From Anniella stebbinsi (lineage: Eukaryota; Chordata; Lepidosauria; Squamata; Anniellidae), in assembly GCA_029215795.1 (NCBI GenBank), contig JARDYH010000007.1, positions 91,341,263-91,405,262 on the forward strand: a stretch of 64,000 bases of DNA, written 5' to 3'. Positions 29,551-40,469 of this stretch are shown piece by piece (within the stretch, counting starts at the first letter, position 1; each line of letters starts with the position of its first letter). Below the pieces are notes generated by a model that made no database searches, was not told where the DNA came from, and saw nothing but the letters and a program-made list of their open reading frames with translations. The position numbers were made by a program, and so were the translations under genes.

Positions 29551-30085
29551 CAAGAATAGAAGAGCCATGCTGGATCAGACCAAGGGTCTTTCTAGTCCAG
29601 CACAGGAAACCCACAAGCAGGACATGGTGCAACCATGCTCTTCTGCCCATGTTCCCCAGCAACTAATGTACATAGGCATATAGTCTCTGATACTGGAGAT
29701 AGCACGTAGCCATCAGGACTCGTAGCTATAGACAGCCTTCTCTTCCAGGAATTTATCCAACCCCCTTTTAAAGCCATCCAAATGGGTGGCCATCCCTACA
29801 TCTTGTGGTAATGAATTCCATAACTTAACTATGTGCTGTGTGAAGAAGTCTTCCCTTTTATCTGTCCTGAATCTCCGTGGGATGACCCTGGGTTTTAGTG
29901 TTATGGGAGAAGGAGAAAAATGTCTCCCTATCCACTTTCTCCACGCCATGCATAATTTTGTACACCTCTATCAGGTCTCCCCTCGCTCACGTCTTTTCTA
30001 AGCTAAACCATCCCAGATGTTACAACATTTACTCATAGGGGAGTTGCTCCAGTCCCTTGATAATTTCAGTTGCTCTACTGGCATA
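29551..30085 (-). mobile_element. CR1 LINE 3' part
   Basis: The minus strand encodes RFRTDKREDFFTQHIVKLWN and LDGFKRGLDKFLEE, then the 3' UTR (ATACTGGAG and CCAGCAACTG blocks on the plus strand) to TCTATTCTTG at the 3' end. Same family as 22284 and 56461. Confidence 0.8.
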
Positions 30086-32136
30086 GCAGCTCCCTTCATT
30101 CATTTAGAACCGAGTTCTAGAACAAAATCCCACCAATGCTGCTGCTGGCCTGACAGAATGCCTGATGATGAAAGATTTTATGCTTCATCAAATCGAACAA
30201 CTGGGCTACCGTGTTCTCCGTTCCGCTAACTTTCCCCGTGTGGGCAGGAGTCACCAATCCAAGCAGGCATATAGGCAGGGCCATGCAGGGGGAGGCAGGG
30301 GGGCCAGTTGGCCTGGGGCCCACGATTTTGAGGGGGTAATTTGATGAGGAGGTCCCCCCTAGCTTACGCTACTGCTTCCATAGTGTAAGCGGCCCAGCAA
30401 GAAGCGAGGAGTCCACCTTGTGGAAACAGCGCAGAAGCCGTCCGTCGTGAATACCACGGTCAGACTATAAGCTCCAGAAGGCCATATGCCGCATGTGGGG
30501 TGGGGATATAGGTGCCCAAGTTGTGATGGTTGTCCTTACTGCGTCTCTTTCCTCCATCTTCTCCATGGCATATAATCTCTGGAACGGAGGGTGAGGTAAT
30601 GATGATGATAGTTATTAATGATAATGATGATGATGATACCGTGAGGGTGATGATGATGATATTGTTGTTGCTTCTATTTGTACAGCAACTAAAAATAAAT
30701 GTTAATTTCTGATTCAACACTGAGGTGCTGCACAACAGGTTTAATATGAAGGTGTTATGTAGAACGGACATGTTAGTAGGCATTAAAAAAACATTTAAAA
30801 ATACTTAATGAGCAGTTTGAAATGGGGGGGGCACACACTTCCCATCTGGCCTGGACATATTACCAGCTCTGCACGGCCCTGCATATAGGAATTGGAGCTC
30901 TGAAAGAAAGGCCCATCCACCAGGAAGTTCTCCTCCACACACCTCACTGAAACCAACAGCAGCACTTCCTCTGTGAGGTCATGCATTGTCCCCTCTATTT
31001 CAGTTGAGTCCCATCTGTTTTCCACTTCCCAGTGGATGGTTCCCTTGGCTTTTTTACGTCAGAACTGTTGAACCTCAGGCCAGTGGGCCAAATCTGGAAC
31101 ACCTAAGTTCCCAGATGGCCACACACCCTCTCCTTCCCCACCCCTACCCCAACCACCGCTGAAATGCCTGTCATAGGGCTTCATTCCTGGCAGCAAGAGC
31201 TTTAAGCTAAACTAGGCTGGTATTATGGCCCCACCCCTTTGCCTCTAGCTCCACCCACCACTGGAATGCCTGCTCTGAGAGCTTCTCCAAAAATTGGAGG
31301 TTGGAAGTGGCTCGAGACCCCTGCTTTATTTGAATTAGGCATGATAGGGGACAAGTTGGGGAGTCAAAAGGAAGGACAAAGGTATTGGGTAGGAAATTTA
31401 ACATCTTGGGGTTGTCGTTACTTTTTTTTTTTTTTGCAGGTTTCTAGCCCTGCAGACTTCACAGTTCAGTTTGAAAAATCATGACATCGAAGAAGCCACA
31501 ACACAGAAGGAGCCGGACATAGAAGGGGCAGGGTGTCCAATCTCCACCTAGCTCCTTTTGTTCGCTGGACTTATGTAACGTATTCCGGTTGCAGGATCCG
31601 CCTTTCCCAAGCTCGGAATTTGGATGTGCAATTAAGAACTTCCTTTGCACCCCAAACAAAGGCAGTGCAGGTTATATGCTGGGGGCCGACAACCTTTTGC
31701 CGTCCTCTGTTGCAGTTCGGAGTTCTACGTGGAGATTAAATCCTCGCCAATGCCAGTACTAGCCCTCAATTAGTCCTGTAGATCAGCCGTTTCCCAGGAA
31801 ATTTAGATAAACAGACCTCTCTTGCCAGCCTTTCAAGAAAAAATTTGGCTGGGGCTCAAGAGTGTTAACCAGCCACTAGTGACAACATGGTTTTGCGGGG
31901 CGCTTCTCCGTGCTCTGAAAAGGAACAAGGCAGGAGACCTTTTCCCCATGCCAACCTGAAACGCCAAAGCAATACTTAGCACAGTGGTGAAAATTAAAGA
32001 GTAACGCAATAGTCAAAATAACGAGCTGCTTAGCTGTTCATTTATACAGGATATATATCGAATTGGGCCAAAGGCCAAGCCTCCGGAAGGCAGACAGCTG
32101 TTCTCCAACAATTGTGTCTTTCGCTTTCTCTCTCTG
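30086..32136. other. Non-coding stretch with GAT microsatellite, hAT fragment and unique blocks
   Basis: A GAT-rich repeat lies at 30598-30660. 31050-31320 shares CCCACCCACCACTGGAATGC and GAGCTTCTCC with 27850-27905, a hAT-like fragment. 31540-31780 is unique, complex and CpG-containing, a weak regulatory candidate. No exon was recognised. Confidence 0.4.
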
Positions 32137-32344
32137 CAGTCTGGGATGGGCAATTGATGGCCCTCCAGAGCTTCGGGTTGGAAGTTGTATACCACCCCAT
32201 AGCTTCGGCTATGGGGCGGTATACAAATGTAATAAATAAATAAATAAATAAACTCCCATGATGCCTCACCATCAGCTTTGCTGACTATAGAAGATGGGAT
32301 TTGTAGGCAAAAACATCTGGAGGGCGGCAAGTTCCCCATCTCTG
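32137..32344. mobile_element. ACTACAACTCCC-type hAT MITE interrupted by an L2 3' end
   Basis: CAGTCTGGGATGGGCAATTG and GGCCCTCCAGA at the left; CATCTGGAGGGCGGCAAG and CCCCATCTCTG at the right. These are the hAT MITE arms seen at 54931. The centre is broken by an L2-derived tail at 32185-32251. Confidence 0.65.
32185..32251 (+). repeat. L2 3' tail with a 19-bp hairpin capped by TTCG
   Basis: TTGTATACCACCCCATAGC (32185-32203) pairs with GCTATGGGGCGGTATACAA (32208-32226) with one mismatch and the loop TTCG. The right arm is normal L2 end sequence followed by (AAAT)n. The left arm is its inverted copy, as if the end was copied back during insertion. Confidence 0.7.
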
Positions 32345-32454
32345 GTCCAAATTCAGGGAGAAAGTGGGTTTGAGTGACTGATAGGTCTACCTTCTAATCA
32401 TAGCCACCTTGAGCACCAATTTTTTTTGGGAAAGGTGTCGTATAAATCAACAGA

Positions 32455-32660
32455 GGGTGCAATCCTAGGTATGTTTAGACAGGAAAAAAAGGTTCCTACA
32501 ATTCTCAGCATGCCCCAGCCAGCAAATTAAGTTAATTTAATTTATTTAAGGTGCAATGCTATGCATGCTTAGACCGAAAACAGTCCTACAATTCCCAACA
32601 CGTCCCAGTGAGCAAATTAAATTAACTTATTTAGGGGGGCAGTGCTATGCATGTTTAGAT
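32455..32660. mobile_element. Harbinger-like GCAATCC MITE, left arms repeated
   Basis: TGCAATCCTAGGTATGTTTA then CAGGAAAAAAAGG. The same arm returns at about 32551 and 32638 with CAGCAAATTAAGTTAA spacers between, suggesting amplification of one end. Confidence 0.6.
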
Positions 32661-33392
32661 GCCTGGCTCAGACCCTGTGGCATGTATAGCAACACTACAG
32701 GCATAAATGAGTTTGATGCCACTTCACCTGTCATGGCTTCACCCAAAGACTCTTGGGTGAAGCCATGGTGGATTTTCTACTAGAGATCCATAGTCCCCTT
32801 CACAGGACAGTTCCCATGGCTCCAAGGGGAGAAGGCAAGGCTGCTAAACCAGTTAAAATAACCCAACACATTTTAAGTCTAGCAACTTTGAATCACAAGA
32901 AGCTTTTAGGCTGCCAGCAAGCACTTTCCACTGTGGCTTATGCTGACTGCATCAATTTTTTTCCCCTCTGAGATGAAGATTGACTCTTTTGGATCAGTTA
33001 ATCTCATTGTCATTGGAATCAATCCATCCCCCCCCCCCCACCACCACCACCCTGCCTTGGTGGGTTTCCATCATTTCCCCTTCCCACCACTTGTGAGTTG
33101 GTGCAACAGTGTTTCCATTTGCACAATACTCAGCTAGTGTGCGCCTTCATTACCTCCAGCTGCTTTGCTCAGGTCTGGGCAACGCACGTAACAGAATGAG
33201 ACCATCAAACCATAGAAAACAACTGCACCCCAGTTTTCCGACCACAAGGAAGAGATCCCATTTTTTCAAAGGTTCATTCCATGTAGAGTCTTCCTGCAAG
33301 TAGAAAGCAAGCTCATCGAGGAAAATGGTTCTAGCTTTCCTTTCTCCCTGCAGTACTATTTGCCATGGTTGGAGATGAGCATCAGGGACAGT

Positions 33393-33559
33393 AAACCTAT
33401 ATACACCAGTTGCTGGGGAACATGGGTGGGAGCGTGTTGTTGCACCTGCATCCTGCTTATAGGTCCCTGGTTGACAGCTGGTTGGACACTGTGTGACCAA
33501 GTGCTGGACCAGATGGACTCTTGGTCTGATCCAGCATAGCTCCTCTTATGTTCTTATGT
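33393..33559 (+). mobile_element. CR1 LINE 3' end
   Basis: GGTCTGATCCAGCATAGCTC then CTCTTATGTTCTTATG, the 8-bp direct tail repeat that ends CR1 elements. Adjacent at 33560-33608 is a right-arm hAT MITE remnant (GGGAGTTGTAGTCCAGCACA). Confidence 0.8.
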
Positions 33560-33879
33560 TGGGAGTTGTAGTCCAGCACATCTGGAGGGCACCAGGTTGT
33601 GGGAAGTCCGGCTTAGAGGGAGAGGTTTGTTTTTGCTTTTATATATAGGGTAGTATTCAGAAGGCAACCCTGCACCTCCTGCCTAAAGTGGTGCAGGTCT
33701 TGACTACCTCATTCTGTTGCATAGCTAGGCTTAGATGTGCACATGGAAGGATGGAGTGACATTTTGCTTGACTAGCGCATCTGACAGTATACTTGGACGC
33801 TAGTTGGACACAATAAATGACATTTCAGAGTGTCTTAGAGGTGCTCCCTCATTCCTCATTCTGCCACCGCTAGGGAACA

Positions 33880-34150
33880 ACGTCACCTCCTTGCCTGTTT
33901 TTAGGATTTGCAATCTGGGCTGCTGACTTTTCTCAGATAAATCTTTTGAAATTTCATTAAGCTCTGCTTCAACCTCAGCGCTGATGCCACCCTCACGCCA
34001 CACGGTTGTTGTTTTTGAAGCTCCTTAGGTGAGTTCTTAACAGGTCTATTGTCTAATTGCAGAACTCTTGGCTGATGAATCATGAGTTTGCGAGGAATAA
34101 ATCTGCATTCATTTGCATAAAACAATACTTCTGAAGAAAAGGGGCATTAG
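33880..34150. promoter_or_regulatory. Candidate regulatory element with octamer and SOX-like motifs
   Basis: Unique sequence without repeat similarity. ATTTGCAT (34111-34118), a POU octamer, is followed at two bases by AACAAT, a SOX-like site, with TGATGAATCATGA nearby. The arrangement resembles POU/SOX enhancers active in neural cells. Function is inferred only. Confidence 0.25.
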
Positions 34151-34400
34151 TTATTGTTTTTTGGACAATGCTAGCACAAGCCACAGCAGGCCACCATCTT
34201 AGACTCTTCCTTGTCTGAGAAGGGAGAAAATGCTTCTTTCAAGGTGTTGCTCTGCCACCCACAGTTTTTGTGAGTTCATGAATTAAAATAATAAACTTTA
34301 AAAAAAAAAAACCACGTCCGCTGTTCAGTTAATTGGTCTTTTTAGTTGATCAACACATTTTTAGCTGATTAATCTGATGCAGCAGTTTAATCTAACCATG

Positions 34401-34512
34401 TGCTGTCCGGATGTTTTAGACTACTGCTCCCATAATCCCCAACCATTTGCCATGCTGTTTGGGGCTCATGGGAGTTGTAGTCCAAACCATCTGGAGGGCA
34501 CCGAGTTGTCTA
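34401..34512. mobile_element. hAT MITE, ACTACAACTCCC type
   Basis: GTGCTGTCCGGATGTTTTAG and ACTGCTCCCATAATCCCCAA oppose CATGGGAGTTGTAGTCCAAA and CATCTGGAGGGCACC. Confidence 0.7.
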
Positions 34513-35601
34513 TTTCTGCTTTAACTAATCAATTGACTAAAGGCTGCAGCTGTAGTTCTTAACTCCCTCCCAAACTTCTTTTAAACAACATATTGGAGAC
34601 ATATTGTGCAATTTTCAAATAGCACAGGACACACACACACACCTGAGCTTAAAATCGCCATCTCTTTCTAAAGAAAGAACATCATGGGATCTAGGAGATA
34701 ATGCTCTTTCATCTACATCAGTTCCTTGGAACGCTTTGGCAGCCAACTCTTAGCCTTTCTAAAGCACATTAATTCAAAAAGAGATCTGAACTGGATTTAC
34801 TCACTAGTAAGGTTGCTTAGGAGTGCAGCCTTTGGGCCAAACTACATCTGGAGGGAATCTTAAAAAAAAAATCTTTAAAAATCAGCTACTGGTGGCTGAT
34901 TATGACTGCAGAATGAGGGGTGGGGAGAGATTTTAAACCATTTCCTCCCCTGCTATTTGGTTCAGGAAGGAAGCTCACATCATGTGAGTGAAAGAGGCCT
35001 GGTGTGTAGCTGGGCAGGGAATGCTGGGGAAGAAGTGAGGCATCTTTGCTCATTTTGGGTGCTGGACAGGTGCCTTTTGTCTTCTTCGCTTTCCAGTTTG
35101 TTTGTTTATTTATTACATTTCTATACCTTGTTTCTGTACATTACAATTTCACTTCCCTCTGTCCTCCCAGGCAGTAATTAGTACCTTGAGGGCAGACACA
35201 TGCTCCTGAATGAAGCAACCAGACTAAAAGATGCTCAGCCTAAGCTAAGGCATTTAGGTTGGTAGCCAAGCTAGGCCCAGATTGTGGCGGCTGAAGACAC
35301 CCACAGGCTGCTAATCGCCACAAGAAAGAGAAAAACATCCCAGCTGGGCTTTCCACAAATAAAATCTTTGCATCCTGAGACATTTCTCTCCTTTTGGGGT
35401 CTACTTTGAACACTTACCCACTTTTGCACCCTAGCACTCACCTCACCACCCCCAAACCAGCCCCTTGGTTCCTTACCCTTCCTATCCCAATACGTGCCAA
35501 CAAAAAGGGGAAAGGTTTGAAAAAGTATCTCAGTAAATTCCCTTCTCTCTCTCCCCACCCCTCTCTCTGGTAGAAACATTATTCTGCCTCTGCAAAGCAT
35601 T
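34513..35601. other. Non-coding stretch, no exon recognised
   Basis: A short L2-type tail in reverse (TTTATTTATTACATTTCTATACC) lies near 35105. The rest is unique; minus-strand frames at 35271-35721 show no known domain. Confidence 0.4.
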
Positions 35602-35712
35602 AAGCCTTCCCCAACACAGTTCTAGATGTGTTGGACTACAGCTCCCATTATCCCCAGCCAGCATGGCCACATTGTCTAGCGGCAATGTGAGTCCAACAGA
35701 TCTGGAGCAGGC
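35602..35712. mobile_element. hAT MITE, ACTACAACTCCC type
   Basis: AGCCTTCCCCAACACAG, GATGTGTTGGACTACAGCTC, then GTGAGTCCAACAGATCTGGA. The right end is eroded. Confidence 0.65.
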
Positions 35713-35829
35713 TGGGGTCATATGAGGCTAGAAGAGTGTTATTTTAAGAAAAGAGATTAAGAGGAGGTGAGACCCCACCAGCTGAGACATTTTATGCAGG
35801 CTCACAGATGTTCCAGCAGGCTGCCCCAA

Positions 35830-35925
35830 TTCTGTACCCACTCACCTGGGAGTAAGCCCCCACCCCCTGAGCTCAGTGGGCCTTACTTCTGAGTGAGGAT
35901 GCTTTAGGATTGTGCCATTAGATGC
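35830..35925. mobile_element. Short MITE of the GGGAGTAAG type
   Basis: CACCTGGGAGTAAGCCC then GTGGGCCTTACTTCTGAGTG and TAGGATTGTGCC, a fold-back arrangement also seen at 41480-41570, 61030-61130 and 63085-63190. Confidence 0.5.
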
Positions 35926-36950
35926 TCTTCTGAGATGTCTTTTCAGTCACACTTCTAGAAAACTAGAAAGTGCTCTTCCTTTTCTGAGCTGCTCCTCTTG
36001 GGCAGCAAAGAGGGCGTTAAAGGACAGACCATTGCATCTTTGCCTCCTGGCGGTTGCTTGACTGTCCTTTGCCAGAGGGATGCATGCAAATACAGAAATC
36101 TCCCTCTCCCACAGTCTGTGGCAGGAAGAGAATGGCTTGCATAGACCCAGTCTTCTGGGGTGGGGAGGTTGTAATGAATTCACCAAAGCATTTGAAAATG
36201 TTACATCCTTGTCAGCCCAGAATTGCCACTGCCAAGGGTTATCGCACAAGGGCTCCTGTGCCTATCGCTCCACTCCTAACCCATAAGAAAATGAACATCC
36301 ATTCCGAAGAGAAAAGGGATGCTGCTTACCTAGAGAAGGGTCCAATTGCCTCCAGGGGGGGTACATGAGATCAAGGAAACCGCTCGCCCACCTTGCCACA
36401 AACGCACCTTCCCTCCAGAAATAGACAGGCATCTAACCTCGCCCCCAGGTGGAGGGGGGGGGGGGTTCAGACCCCAAATTTCACGGCTGGAGTCTGACAA
36501 TCTGGTGCATCTGTAATGCAAAGGTTTCTGGAGGGAGGGAGCCAGAGCCAGAGAGAAACAGAGACAGAGCGAGATGATGCGCGGGGGGGGGGGGGCTGGA
36601 TTTTAGACTCCCTTTGCTTAAGCATTGCCATGGTTACCTCACTGACCCAATTCTCCTCACAGCCAAAAGCGAGAGGCGGGGAAGAAGGGAGGAAGGGGGG
36701 GGGGTTGAAAGAAATCTAGAAGTAATATGTCAGGCTTATGAGAAGCAGCCTCCTATGGTGTTCCTCCCCCTCCAAAAATGAGGGAGGGGTGCAGAGAGGT
36801 GGGGTCTTCTCCCCCCTCCCATGGGGGGGGGGACAGCAGGCACTGATAGTAAAGGATCAGGCAGAGACACAATATGGAGGAAGGGGGCAGAATCTCTTGA
36901 AACCATCCTCAGCCCTGCCCTGGTACTACTGGTCCCAGTGCTAGTGGTAA
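35926..36950. other. Non-coding stretch with four long G runs in 380 bp
   Basis: G runs of 10-13 lie at 36454, 36583, 36695 and 36823. The sequence between is purine-rich. No exon was recognised. Confidence 0.45.
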
Positions 36951-37137
36951 CAGTGGAGGCTTCGAATTTCAGACAGAAGCAGTCAAAACTCCCAAGGAGC
37001 TAGTGGGACAGTGAATGTGCTTTGAGTTTCAGCCAGAACTCTAAAGGATCTAGCTCATTGAGAGTTCTGACTGGTTCTGATTGAAACCCGAAGTGGATTC
37101 ACCACCTCCCTGACACTGGAACCACCAGCCTCCATTG
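36951..37137. mobile_element. CAGTGGAGG-family foldback MITE
   Basis: CAGTGGAGGC to CACCAGCCTCCATTG with GAGTTCTGACTGGTTCTGA in the right arm. Confidence 0.75.
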
Positions 37138-37244
37138 GCCTTGAGCCCATTGTCAGGGCAAGAACCTGCCAACACAGTCCTTAAAGAACAAGTTCAGTGT
37201 TCATTCAAGTAGACTGGGTAGCATCCATATCTCCCCTCCTCCAC

Positions 37245-37915
37245 CCCAGAGCGCCTCCTCTGAGGGACTTCGCAGTGGTGACCCCCTAACTATGGAATGA
37301 GATCCCCACTCAGGCCCACCTGGGGCCAATACTGTCATCGTTTCGCACCAGATTAAGACTGCCCGCTACTCCCAGGCATTTAATGGCATATGATGAGGCT
37401 CTGCCTTCACGTCGCTGTGCCAACAAACCGCATTAACGCCACTCTGCCGTGGTATAGCCGCTGCAGGGTAACAGTGAATAATCTTCACTGGAGGAGGCAG
37501 TGCAGGCTTTCCGGTGGCCATTCGGCTTGCCAGGCCCACCCCCTGGCCCTCGCCCAGTTTAGGGCAACCAATTGGAGGTTGCCTTCCACCCGGGAATGAC
37601 CCCAGTGCAACGCTGAAGTGAAGTCAGATGGTGGGAGAGCCATAGTGACTTTGCTCCAGCAGGAAAAGTTGAGGTAAGTCCTCGACTTTTCCAATGCGCA
37701 GCTTTGCGGAAAAGCCCTGCAGTGGCTGCGATGTGGCTGCTGTGTCATATAACCAACGTAGCGCCGCCACGCAGTAACCCCAGGGCTTTTAAAATGTATA
37801 GAGAGCCCCCAGATCTAGTATTTTATTGAAATTGTTTTTAGCTGTCTAAATTGTTTAAAATTTTGTATATGTAAATTTCTATGCTGTATTTTTATGTAGT
37901 ATTTGATTAAGAACA
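37245..37915 (+). mobile_element. L2 LINE 3' part interrupted by a DNA transposon
   Basis: The left piece includes GCAGTGGTGACCCCCTAACT and ATGGAATGA (the WN.LP region) and ends near GGCATATGATGAG. The right piece resumes with T-rich 3' UTR (TAGCTGTCTAAATTG). Confidence 0.55.
37404..37811. mobile_element. DNA transposon remnant, related to 59990-60250
   Basis: Shared with 59990-60250: CCAATTGGAGG/CCAATTGCCAGG, GTGGGAGAGCC/GTGGAAGAGC, GTAAGTCCTCGACTTTT/GTAAGTCCCTGACTTTT, GTGGCTGC, TCATATAAC and a GGGCTSTCTATA end in reverse. Target flanks were not resolved. The superfamily is probably Harbinger or hAT. Confidence 0.5.
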
Positions 37916-37917
37916 TA

Positions 37918-38035
37918 ATAATTGTTAAGAACATAAGAAGAGCCTTGCTGGATCAGACCAAGGATCCATCTAGTCCAGCACTCTGTTCACACAGTGGCCA
38001 ACCAGCTGTTGACCAGGAACCCATTAGAAGGATAT
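37918..38035 (-). mobile_element. CR1 LINE 3' end
   Basis: AAGAACATAAGAAGAGCC then TGGATCAGACCAAGGATCC and CAGCACTCTGTTCACACAG: the reverse complement of the CR1 3' terminus with its TTCTTATG-like tail. (AAT)n follows at 38088-38127. Confidence 0.75.
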
Positions 38036-38084
38036 GGGTGCAAAAGCCCAGAGAACTTTGGCTATGGGGAAGTAAAGAAATGAA

Positions 38085-38126
<42 letters not shown>

Positions 38127-38127
38127 C

Positions 38128-38778
38128 TGATGTGAACATCACTGGCAATACAACACATGTATTCCCGATTCTTCTAAATGGGCTCCTCTTTGTAGGCCTT
38201 TGCCAGTGACTGTGGGTTGGTTCGAACGTACATGGTAATCCATCGGTGACTATCATGTCTGAACTTTACATCACAGATCCAACAACACAGATGGAGCTTT
38301 CATGTTCCCTCACAGCCACTCAAACAAAACACAATTCAACAGGCATGACGGGACATGCCCGGTTCCATTTTATGTCGTTCTGGGGACTTCCTCTGCCCCA
38401 TTTTTCACCCAGCCATGTTTGGCCGGAAGAATTTCTGAAATTAATTCCAGCATTGGTGGGTGCACCGTTTGCCTCAGGTTGGGATCATGTTTTTCTTTCT
38501 TTCTTGAGGCTTTACAAAGGTGCAGGCGCACATAAGTGCATCGATCATGCAAAAAGGAATCGTGATGGCCTGTGCGGGTGGGCATTGTGACGGCGCATGA
38601 ATCCAAACCACTACAGGGAAAGGGATCCTGATCAGAAGGGACGATTGCATTCAGATCCCCCTTTTTCATGATATTTCAATGAATGCACATTGTCCATAGA
38701 CCAGCATCAATGAAAGGGGGAAGACGCAAATTGCTCATGTTCAGCAATCGAAACAAATTTGAAGGTTTTTTTAAAGAA
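38128..38778. other. Unique non-coding stretch
   Basis: No exon or repeat was recognised. The minus-strand frame at 38370-38669 lacks known domains. Confidence 0.4.
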
Positions 38779-38895
38779 AACCCAGAGGAAGGGTGGACCA
38801 CTAAGAAGCAAGCTGGAAACCCAGAGAAAAGGTGGACCACTGAGATGCAAGCTAGGAACCCAGAGGAACAGTGGACTACTGAGAAGCAAGCTAGA
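38779..38895. repeat. 39-bp tandem repeat, exactly three units
   Basis: Units start at 38779, 38818 and 38857 with AACCCAGAG. Each contains GTGGAC(C/T)ACT and GCAAGCT. The period is a multiple of three, so the plus frame encodes a 13-residue repeat (NPEEGWTTKKQAG and variants). The surrounding frame has no known domain. Confidence 0.85.
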
Positions 38896-38924
38896 ACCTT
38901 TCTCCCTGATTTCCTGGGGGAGAT

Positions 38925-39000
38925 TTTATTCATTTATTTATTTCAACATTTGTATCCTGCCCTATATCACAAGAATTTCAGGGCGGCGTACAGATAAAAT
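38925..39000 (-). mobile_element. L2 3' tail, reverse orientation
   Basis: ATTTATTTATTTCAAC then TTTGTATCCTGCCCTATATC and GGGCGGCGTACAG: the reverse complement of the L2 terminal block. Confidence 0.55.
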
Positions 39001-39487
39001 ACTTGAAGGGAGTTGTTTGTGGGATTATGTTTTCAGAAATTGGAGGTCAGCCCTTGCTTCTGTGTCTCAGAATCCTAGATGTAATCTTACACCTGCACCA
39101 TCTAGCAATGACTACTCCATTCAGTGTCCAATCTCCATCTTGAGATGAGGTCTAAAATGCAGGCTAAGGCTTTGGGGCCATAACATCTGGTCTAATTGTT
39201 TTAAACCTTTTCATCCCTTCTCCCAGCCCCTGCTTCTTGGCCCACCTAGCTTGGCCACCTGGAGAACTCAAAAGCTTGCACACTCTTTTGTGGCATTTTG
39301 ACTGGTTCGAATGAAGGTGCCGCTCCGCTGTTGATTTTGTTCTCATGGACCAACAAAGGCTTTTTTTTTTTTTGCTTTTTACAATTAAAAATGGTACCTG
39401 CTCCCTCTCTATCAGCTGAAGTGGCTCAGGTCCATGCTACCATCTCAGGATTGTACCACCTCAACCTGCCACTTGCGTAGCATAGAG

Positions 39488-39713
39488 CAGTGGAGGCTGG
39501 TGGCACCGACATCAGTGGGCTGGTGAATCTGCTCGGGGTTTCGGTCAGAACCGGTCTGAACTCTAAAGGAGCTCTCCAAGGTGCTTCCTTGCTGGGGAAT
39601 AGTTCTACCTTTCGAGGCACCTTGGAGAGCTCCTTTAGGGTTCTGACTGACTCTGATTGAAACTCAGAGCGGATTCACCACCCCACTGACATCGGAGCCA
39701 TCACCGTCTGCTG
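39488..39713. mobile_element. CAGTGGAGG-family foldback MITE
   Basis: CAGTGGAGGCTGGTGGC to GAGCCATCACCGTCTGCTG. Flanks GCATAGAG and GCGCAGAC agree at 5 of 8 bases. A central loop near CTTGCTGGGGAATAG is longer than in other copies. Confidence 0.8.
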
Positions 39714-39759
39714 GCGCAGACTCCATTGACTCCACTGAAAAGCACTGTATTTAAGCCGA

Positions 39760-40210
39760 TGTGAGGAAATGCCTGTGGAGCCTTGTGCGTCGCAGTCAAA
39801 GGATGAGTATACGTGCGTGAATCAGCTCTTTTTTATCACAAGAAGAGAGAGGTTCCCCGCAGCTGAGACATCGAGAGAGCGCACAGTCCTCTCCACAGAC
39901 AATATAATCTCATCCGCGGCCTTTCTTCCTCCAAAGGTAGAGCAATTCCCACAGCAAGGAAGCCAGAAAGGGAGCGGAGGCGGGGTGGCGGCGGGAGGTA
40001 TTGGCAGCCGAGAAGCAATTAGCCTGTTGGAGAAGTAGCTAACCGCTCGGTCTGTAGGTTCTTTAATCCCAGGGAGCAGAGAAGGGTCGAGATCTCTATG
40101 AGATGGCTGATTAACTTCCCTAATCCAATTCATAATTGAAGAAGAGGCCGAGAGCGATCTTTGCAGAGTGCATGGCAGGGAAGAGGGTTGGAGTCCATCA
40201 TCTACCACCC
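39760..40210. promoter_or_regulatory. Candidate conserved non-coding element, homeodomain-site rich
   Basis: The longest stretch of unique, CpG-containing complex sequence in the right half. It contains CAATTAGCC, TGATTAACTT and CCTAATCCAATTCATAATTG, a cluster of TAAT-core sites. No splice-supported frame is recognised; the 128-codon minus frame at 39822-40208 shows no known domain. It could be an enhancer or a non-coding 5' exon of RIMS3. Confidence 0.3.
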
Positions 40211-40469
40211 GTTACACAGGGGAAGTTGCAAAACAAACAAACAAACAAAACCCCACAAAGGGATGGGCCGGCAGAGGGCTAAGATGGCATGATGAAGCAA
40301 CAGCGTCTAAGCTGGTGCCTGCCCAATGATTCAGAGCAAAACTGGATGCGGCCATAACAAAAGCTTTTGCATCTGAGGAGAGGTTTGCTAGTAATTTCCT
40401 CGCTCTACGTCAGTCGTAGGCCATGCCTATAACTCACATCAGTACAATCTCGACATGAGGATGCTATAT

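Noticed and set aside
38683..38997. 104-codon repeat-containing gene
   Set aside because: The frame runs into an L2 tail and has no known domain; the tandem repeat alone is reported.
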